Below are positions 57,143 through 64,000 of a stretch of 64,000 bases of DNA, piece after piece. The DNA is from Abscondita cerata (Eukaryota; Arthropoda; Insecta; Coleoptera; Lampyridae). Both the position numbers and the translations under genes were made by a program. The DNA is taken from the NCBI GenBank assembly GCA_030710515.1, contig JALBCR010001064.1, positions 186,001 to 250,000 on the forward strand, read 5' to 3'. The notes under the pieces were generated by a model. It was not told where the DNA came from, made no database searches, and worked only from the letters and a program-made list of their open reading frames with translations. The stretch's first letter is position 1. Every line of letters begins with the position of its first letter.

Positions 57143-58155
57143 ATGGCGATTTCAGTGCCGTTAGTTCATCGCCGCTATTTCACTACCAGGCTGCTTAATC
57201 TCTGGAACGTTTCATGGTCGGGACGTTCTATCACCGTTGTTTAATTGCCGTACGTTTTATCACCGCCTTTTAACCAACATTTGTATCATTTTTTATTTTT
57301 TTTAATAAAAATAGTATGTTTTACTATAAGATGAAAGTTTTTTTGTAAGAGAAAAATTTTCTCAGAGCGATAGTGAGTGACCAATCTCTCGAACAAAAAA
57401 AAACGAAATTTATCTGTAATTGTAAATACTATTTGTTTGCCACCTGTTAGGAAATGGCTGGTATCCAAGGTTATTAGTTGGAGAAGGTTCCACTTTAGTT
57501 CATTTGCTTTCGCTCACGTTAATTTAGATTTTTTGGTTTGTTTTTTATCGTTATGGAGACGATGCTCAACCGATCCGTCAAAAACGGTTAATTGATTGAT
57601 TTATAATTTTAATAAAATAATTTCAAATAAAATTTGCTCAACCAAGGTCTCTGGAGGTATCGAACAAAATCAACTTCATTCTATGTAGTGTAAATCATTA
57701 TTCTTCTACAAAATGAGAATGAAATAATGAAAATCTGGAATTAGAAAATAATAATAAAAATCCAATTAGCTTTCAAATACGCCGAAAAATTTTACTGAAA
57801 CTCGATAATAGAATTTTCATAAATTTTGACGCAATAATTTAAAAGTGAAAGTTACTTTCACTACCAGAGATAAAAATGGAACGTTCACACTACTACAACT
57901 CACTATAAGCATACTCTCATGTGTACAAGTAAAAAAATATATTTATAAACAAATATGAAATAGAAATTTAGAATTAAAAATAACAAAGGAATATTTTCCA
58001 AAGTTAATTAAAATATGATATCCATTATCATAATGAATAATTGACTGTAAAAGAATATCAATAGTCGGGGTCGAAACGGCGGCGATGAAACGTCTCGGCA
58101 AAGAACAGGGCGTCGATGAAATGGCTGCGATAAATTGCCGGCAATGAACCGGTTA
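57143..58155. mobile_element. Inverted-array fold-back element, unit ~GCCGNNGTTTCATC
   Basis: 57143-57290 carries degenerate units with GTTCATCGCCGC, ATTTCACTACC, GTTCTATCACCG, TTAATTGCCG, GTTTTATCACCGCC. 58062-58155 has the inverse (GGCGGCGATGAAACG, GCGTCGATGAAATGG, CTGCGATAAATTG, CCGGCAATGAACC). ~770 bp of AT-rich spacer between. Both outer flanks contain ACTA...GTACAA, possibly a worn duplication. Non-coding; family unknown. Confidence 0.65.
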
Positions 58156-58159
58156 CACT

Positions 58160-59190
58160 ACATCCCGTACAAGTGTACGCCAAAACACTTATATAATATG
58201 AAACATATAAAAGTATTTAGTCTACAAGTAAATGCCAAAAAAGAAAGTATATTTAATACATGCGAAAAGTTTTCTATTGAAACGAAATTTTTAAGAAAAA
58301 TATGTCAGTTGCTTACTAATGGCGCCTCCGACCAGTGCTTAAATAAATACAAAACTCCAGCGCTAAAGAGATAAGTGGTCAACAATTTCACGTGCCATAA
58401 TAATTTAAATTCATCTTTAAAAATAATTGCCACCGTTCGTGCATTGTATTATACAAAAATTCATTGCAATCAGAATACCAAAGAGTACATAATCATACAT
58501 AGTATACTGTTTGACTATACCTTATTAATTGTATTAGTTTATTTTTATCCCGTAGTCGACGACGTTAAAATACTCAAAACATACTGAAGCGCCAAAGCAT
58601 TTCTCATTGTATTCAAATGAGCTTCATTAAGGCTGTCGACATTAAAACTGTTTAAATAACAATTACCGTTGCGTGCAGTGCAAACAGTTTTTGTTGTCTT
58701 TCGTTTAGTTTTCTTTGGACAGTGCATTACAATTGAACACGTGCCAAGTTAATAGACTGCACTGAGGTTTATCATACATAACACCGGAACAAATTTTGTA
58801 TTCCCCACGCGATCAGATAATCTCTTTTCTTGTCTTTGTTGTTTTTAGATAAGTAAGCTTTTTCTGTTAGTTTTGACACAATCTTGTTGAAATATTTAAC
58901 ACTCAGTTTGTTTGTTGATTTGTTTTTCTGAGAAAGTTGAAAGTACATGTTGCTGAACTATATAAGACCGTATAATGCGAACATAATTCTCTAATAACTT
59001 TTGTCGAGATCATGTCATAAGTAATTTCAAAATAACCTTAAATGAGAAAGCAAAAACTATTTCTATTATCTTTACTCATTAAGGTTCAAGTTGTACTAGA
59101 GCAAAAGAATCATTTCTTAAAATGCAACACTTCAGATTAAATACACAGTGTGACCGTAAGTCCGTATCATATGGATATTTTTAATTAAGA
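58160..59190. other. No gene seen
   Basis: AT-rich; short frames only, none with family features. Confidence 0.4.
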
Positions 59191-59204
59191 ACTTTATTCC
59201 CAAT

Positions 59205-60480
59205 TTGACTATGGCATCAATTTGTGCTTGTATCAAGATTAAATTTAACCACAAAAATTATGATCACGTTGAGAAGATCGTTCTTTTCGCAAAAGATAAG
59301 TTACTTTGTGGACTGGCTGTGGATGGTACATATCATCAAACTGTCATCAGACACTCTACTCATTGCACACTGAGGCAATTGATTAAATTATGCAGTCTAA
59401 AAACTTCACAAGTATTTAGATGGTAGGTGATTATAATCTATCAGGACTAGGAACGATGACCAATGTTTCCGATATATTAACACCTTCAATGGATTTCCAT
59501 CAACTAAATCAGTTAATTGAAATGACATACTGTACTTAAATTTTCTTCCCACCCTGATCTGCAAGTTTTACGAATTAATGCAAGTTGGCATTCAGATGGA
59601 TACCCTGAAACTTTGTCTTTTTCGATCGATATGGTAATCAGTAATCTACTAAATCGTATTGATTGCACTATTTTTGATTATAAGCTGTGTGATATCACTG
59701 AACTCCTACTTGTTCCACCAAAGTGTTGCATGGATCACTATTTTTCTTCTTCATAATAGATACTTTGTTTGCAAGATTTAGTTTGATCAAATCGGTGCTT
59801 TAACCAGTATATTAGCAAGATAAAAGTTAAATTTTAACGACAAGCGGTCGTCAGGGCACACAGGTATCGCAAACCTATGTACACAACTTTTCATTTGTCT
59901 ATAAATTGGGCAACTCACCAGTTCCTGAATACTTGTATCAAGAAAGTAGTATAAATCAGAGACCTCTAACAGTTAGTAAAGCAGTAGTACTTAAATATCT
60001 CACATCTTTGGACCAAACCAAAGGTCTGGCTCAGATGATACTTTCTACTCTACGTAATATTCCACCAGTTCGTAAGCCAAGGAAAGTTCAGGTCAGCCAT
60101 TTTTAGTTCTTTGTATTAAAAATCTTATGGAGTCTGGAGTTTACAGTTCCCTATTAAATTGGTTCCAATATTACCATGTGGTCAAACGCTCAGTGCAAAA
60201 TTAAAATCTATATTATCAGCGCACTGTAATGTATTATCAGAAGTTCCACAAAGTTCACATTTAGACTATTTTCTTTTTCTATTGTTTATTAACGATATTC
60301 ATTAATCCTTTGTATATTAAGTTATTTGCAGATCATCTCAAAATTTATCGGAAACTCTCAAAGATTACTGATTGTATTAATTTACAAAAATGTCCTAATG
60401 AATTATATAGATGGTGTTGTGATAACAAATGTAAAAACTGAAGCGTTATCGATGAGAGTCATTGTTGAAACAAAATAACT
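59205..60480 (+). pseudogene. Heavily decayed CR1/Jockey-like ORF2 fragment
   Basis: VGDYNLSGLGTM near 59436 is the endonuclease GDFN block. SEVPQSSHLDYFLFLLFIND near 60240 is the RT GVPQGS-LGP...NDI block, and KLFADHLKIYRKL near 60320 the YxDD block with the second D turned to H. NRIDCTIFDYKLCDIT is the end of the endonuclease. Frame changes throughout; the sequence between blocks is shortened (RT fingers missing). Confidence 0.62.
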
Positions 60481-61219
60481 ATATTCAAGTAATATGGATT
60501 TGTATAGACAAGTTGTTAGTTATTCTGAGATTGGACAACCTCAAAAAGATACACTACTGGATGAAGCATTGAAAAACTATGATTTTTGGACATGGTCTAG
60601 AAAGTCGTTTGTGTTTCAACAATGCCTCATTTTTTTCACAAAACCTGATTACCTGATGTTCAATGAACCCTAAACTTTAGTTTCCCCTAACATATTTTTT
60701 GACATCAAATTCAATGCAATATAATTAAATACAAATTATATAATATCGAGTTAGCTTTGGTTACAGTCGGTTTACAGAAGTTCGTTTTTAAATTTGTAGA
60801 GTAAAGCAAAAATAGATTTATTGTCACGTAACTACGTTGTACAGAGTTTTAGTAAATGGACGAAAGTACCGTTTTATAACTTGGCCATTTTGTCATGACC
60901 AAATAAAAGTAAACAATTAGTTGACATACTATGCAAACTCTGTCATTTAGTCTGGGACAAACAGAACTCTATTTGCACTGCCCTATATTATTAAATAGAA
61001 AATGTTTGGGCTTTACCATATTTGAAGGTTTATGGTAGTGGAGAAAACCAAAACTGAGAAACAACAAAGAGAGCGAATTTACTGAAAATAAAATAAATTG
61101 ATCTGAAAATCGCCCAGCACCTGATACGAATAATCTTCAGAAATTTAAGGAAAGCAACATAAACTCTACAATTTTCGAAACTTGGGGGAAAATCGTGATG
61201 CGTCGTTTATATGAATTAG
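60481..61219. other. No gene seen
   Basis: A frame near 60540-60660 (DTLLDEALKNYDFWTW) has coding-like composition but no recognised family; otherwise AT-rich. Confidence 0.35.
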
Positions 61220-61800
61220 CTTTGTTAAACCTTAGCACCGCGACCGTGTAGACCTATTGTGCGATAGCCTACTATTCCATTTTGAGACGGAATGTTTATT
61301 AGAGAATCTTAAAACCGCCTCAGGTTTTAGCTTTACGATCTGACGAGATGTTAACACAATTTCTCCAAAACCCCGGTATCTTTGCCAGGTGGCGGCATCG
61401 CGACATCAAAATACGTGTTCTGCTGTTTCTTCTTTCTCTAGGCAGATACGACACCTATTAACGTCACCTACCCCATGTTTGTAAGGTGAACTCAAGGAAC
61501 AATGCCCCGTAGCCAGGTCTACAAATGACCTTAGGTTACTTTTACTAAGCAACAGTAGCGGCCGACCTCTGTTGTCCTCGATATTAATAAATCTTTTGAA
61601 CTGTCTGACTTTGGAAGCTCACTCGCTCCCTACAGCACGGTGCCATAGTATGTTTGGTGCTAATTTTGGCAAGGCGATCTGCCACCTAAGTTATTGGTTC
61701 TCCCATCAGACCATGGCATATACGTTAACCTACCATGAATTACGCTGGGGTAAAGTCTTAAGTGCGGTATTAGCTTACAGTTCAAGGTTTAGACTTCTAG
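61220..61800 (-). pseudogene. 3' end of an I/R1-type non-LTR element: RNase H tail and zinc motif
   Basis: On the minus strand: ADRLAKI-type end of an RNase H domain (near 61670), followed by RERVSFQSQTVQ, a linker with LATGHCSL, then NRCRICLEKEETAEHVF with a downstream C, the CxxC...H...C motif that follows RNase H in I/R1-like elements, and finally ATWQRYRGFGEIV. Stops interrupt it. It differs from elements A-C, which lack RNase H. Confidence 0.65.
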
Positions 61801-61852
61801 AACCTTAACAACTGCCTGATTGTCCGGGCCTTTTAACCGTTTAACCTTTATG

Positions 61853-61853
61853 C

Positions 61854-61885
<32 letters not shown>
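61853..61885. repeat. (AAT)n tail of element C
   Basis: About 11 AAT units directly abutting TCTTTATTGTCC, i.e. on the minus strand AATAAAG followed by (ATT)n, the 3' tail of the retrotransposon to the right. Confidence 0.9.
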
Positions 61886-62040
61886 TCTTTATTGTCCAGC
61901 GTAATAATAGTGGACATACATATTAGAAAACAATATTAATAATAATAATTCATATACGAAATGCATACTAATAATAAAAGACAAAACAAAAACAAAAAGT
62001 GGTTCTATACCTACTGTGATAACAACTTCAAACTTAAATT

Positions 62041-63863
62041 TTATGTCAATGTAGTGTCATATAAGTACTTGACCTTAAAAAAAAAAAATTTTTTTTGCAG
62101 TAGATCAACCTGTTGATGAACAAAATGAATCCTTAATTTATTAATGAAACTTAAAATAGGGTCAGAAAAAATGTCAATAGAGTGTAGTGGAATATTATTG
62201 TACAATTTACACATTCTTAATATAGGTGAATTTAAATGCTGGTTATTATACGCAAACGGTACATAGAAAATATTTACATTACGAAGATTATGGATCTTGC
62301 AATTTAGACTTATATGTTTTAACAGTTCAGGATCAACACAATAACTATTTATTAATTTATGTAGAAAAACTAAACTACATATTTTCCTACGTGTTTGAAG
62401 ATCAATTATATTAAATTCATCTAAAAGTTTTTGATACGAATAGTTTCGAATCGGCCAACTCTTCTGCTTTTTAAAGTACAGTTGCTTTAAAAACCTGCGT
62501 TGAATAGCTTCTAAGTTATAACTTAGGGAGGAGTAATGTGTATTCCAAATGACTGAATTATATTCTAGTGCGCTTCTGACGTATGAGAAATATAGTTTCT
62601 TCATAACTGTAATCGAACTGAAGTCTTTAGTTGAACGACTAAGAAAACCTAACATTTTAAGAGCAGATTTGCTAACCAATTGTATGTGATTCTTAAAATT
62701 AAGCTTACGATCAAATGTAATCCCAAGGTCTATGTATGTATCTACTCTATCGATTGAGACATTACCAATTTTGTACTTAAAGTTTAATATACTAGTCTTC
62801 CTAGAAAATGTCATAATTTTGCATTTGCTTCGGTTTATACTTAGCTTATTTGTATCACACCATGCGCAAAATACATCTAAATTTTGTTGCAAAGCTAGAC
62901 AATCATCTACAGCATTTATAACTTTGAATATTTTAGCATCATCTGCATATAACAATACCCTACAATTAATATGCTCAACAATGTCGTTTATATACAATGT
63001 GAAGAGAAGAGGGCCAAGATTCGATCCCTGTGGGACACCTTTTTTAGAACAAAAGAGCTTTGACTTAGTGTAGCCGTATTCTACGTAACTAAATCTGTTG
63101 CGTAAGTATGATTGAAAGAGAATTAATACAGCATTTGAGAATCCAAAACCTTGTAGTTTTTGTAGAAGAATGTTGTGGTCCACCAAATCGAAGGCTTTAG
63201 TCAGATCCGTGTATATAACATCGACTTGTTTTTTGTAATTTAACGCATTAGATACAATATTAGTAAAACTGCACAGATTTGTGGTTGTAGATCTGGTTTT
63301 GGTAAATCCATGTTGATATTCACTAATAAAGTTAGATACATGAGGTTGTATGATCTGGCAAAGCACCATTTCGAATACTTTAGCGAAGTTAGAAATTATG
63401 GCAATAGGTCTATAGTTTTCAATATTAGACAAAGAACCTTTTTATGAACTGGGATTATTTTAGAAATTTTCCATACTTCTGGGAAGGTACATGATTTTAA
63501 AATACGATTAAAAATAATGATTAGTGGATACGTAAACGCATTAGCACAATTTTTTATTACAAAAGACGGAACATCATCAGGGCCGGCGGTTAATTTACAT
63601 TTTAGTTTGTTTAAAGCAACTGTGATCGATTTGGTGTCGATAATAGGAATAGTTAAGGTGTTAATATTTGGTATGTGAAAATCTTCAAAATTGTTATACT
63701 GCGAAGTACAGTTTACAAGTTTGGAAAAATGATCAGCAAATGCGTTTACAATGGCCTGAGGTGAATTTAACAGATTTGCGTCATGACTGATGACACCAGG
63801 AATACGTGACTTATTTCTACGGCTATTAATAAATTGAAATATTTTGCTTGGATTGTTGATCAT
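62041..63863 (-). pseudogene. Element C reverse transcriptase, one frameshift from intact
   Basis: From the right: NNPSKIFQFINSRRNKSRIP, NSPQAIVNAFADHFSKL, AGPDDVPSFVIKNCA, VWKISKIIPVHKK, where a one-base loss in an A/G run near 63437 shifts frame. Then 463 residues without interruption: NIENYRPIAIISNFAKVFE, TRSTTTNL, DVIYTDLTKAFDLVDHNIL (catalytic D), GVPQGSNLGPLLFTLYINDI, VLLYADDAKIFKV (YADD), LSINRSKCKIMTF, DLGITFDRKLNF, ALEYNSVIWN, then the C-terminal domain. Copies DNA from its own RNA at the nicked target. No RNase H follows. Only this copy in the window is close to functional. Confidence 0.92.
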
Positions 63864-64000
63864 ATCATGTTCAATGTGATTAATGTATTCTTTATAAGAC
63901 TTCTGAACTAGTGAGCTAATGAAGTAATATAGTTTTTGGGCTTTCTCATGGTAAAAAGTATAACCAGTTTTTTAAACAGTTTCATATAGTGTTGTTTCGC

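Larger units (their letters stand above)
61853..64000 (-). mobile_element. CR1-like non-LTR retrotransposon 'element C', 3' part, runs off the window
   Basis: Same type of 3' tail ((ATT)n after AATAAA) and RT as element A but far better preserved: one frameshift in 1.8 kb of coding. 3' UTR 61886-62040. The 5' part lies beyond 64000. Confidence 0.9.

Overview
The window looks like a piece of an AT-rich insect nuclear genome, plausibly a beetle, although no single feature proves the order. The evidence is a split cuticle-protein gene with a four-codon first exon at the left edge, GT-AG introns, and a dense nested load of insect-type transposons: hAT, PIF/Harbinger, mariner, pogo-like, DUF4817-type Tc1/mariner relatives, and CR1/Jockey-like non-LTR retrotransposons. 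I see no tRNA, rRNA, CRISPR array or bacterial-type operon.

Host-type sequence is sparse. (1) Positions 1-236, minus strand: the 5' end of a secreted cuticle-protein gene with TATA and Inr. (2) Positions 45051-45283, minus: one spliced exon whose RxLFG...YNFD pattern resembles the CDK-inhibitor (p27/Dacapo) domain, with a perfect kappaB site and an NK-type palindrome just upstream. (3) Positions 27457-27515, minus: a possible last coding exon. (4) Positions 55200-55860: a GC-richer block that I cannot classify.

Layout: 773-16367 is a CR1-like retrotransposon (element A) carrying five insertions: a hAT element (784-3685), a 582-bp element with 8-bp target duplication (5202-5783), a PIF/Harbinger element (6018-10402, itself carrying a deleted mariner at 9014-9681), an unidentified 697-bp element (10500-11196), and a second non-LTR element B (12806-16259). 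At the first four sites, removing the insert and one target copy brings element A's reading frame back together; element B sits in the 3' UTR. 16.4-24.8 kb holds dispersed repeats, transposase scraps, a minus-strand RT pseudogene split by a fold-back element, and further palindromic elements. 24.8-26.7 kb is a transposon whose transposase relic is followed by a histone-type 3' stem-loop. 28.7-31.5 kb holds an inverted-array fold-back element and a long-TIR element. 33.2-36.0 kb is a minus-strand non-LTR insertion with a 14-bp duplication. 36-40 kb has a fold-back element and a ~160-bp tandem array. 41-51.8 kb is a cluster of long-inverted-repeat transposons, several nested. 56.8-58.2 kb holds a hairpin resembling Penelope/hammerhead sequence and another inverted-array element. 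59.2-64 kb is retrotransposon sequence, ending in a nearly intact minus-strand RT.

Most interesting: the PIF/Harbinger element has two opposite-strand genes whose exons interdigitate; a transposon appears to use a histone-type mRNA 3' end; at least three unrelated-sequence elements have termini made of short degenerate tandem repeats in inverted orientation; and two elements show a doubled terminal motif (one inverted repeat inside another) at both ends.
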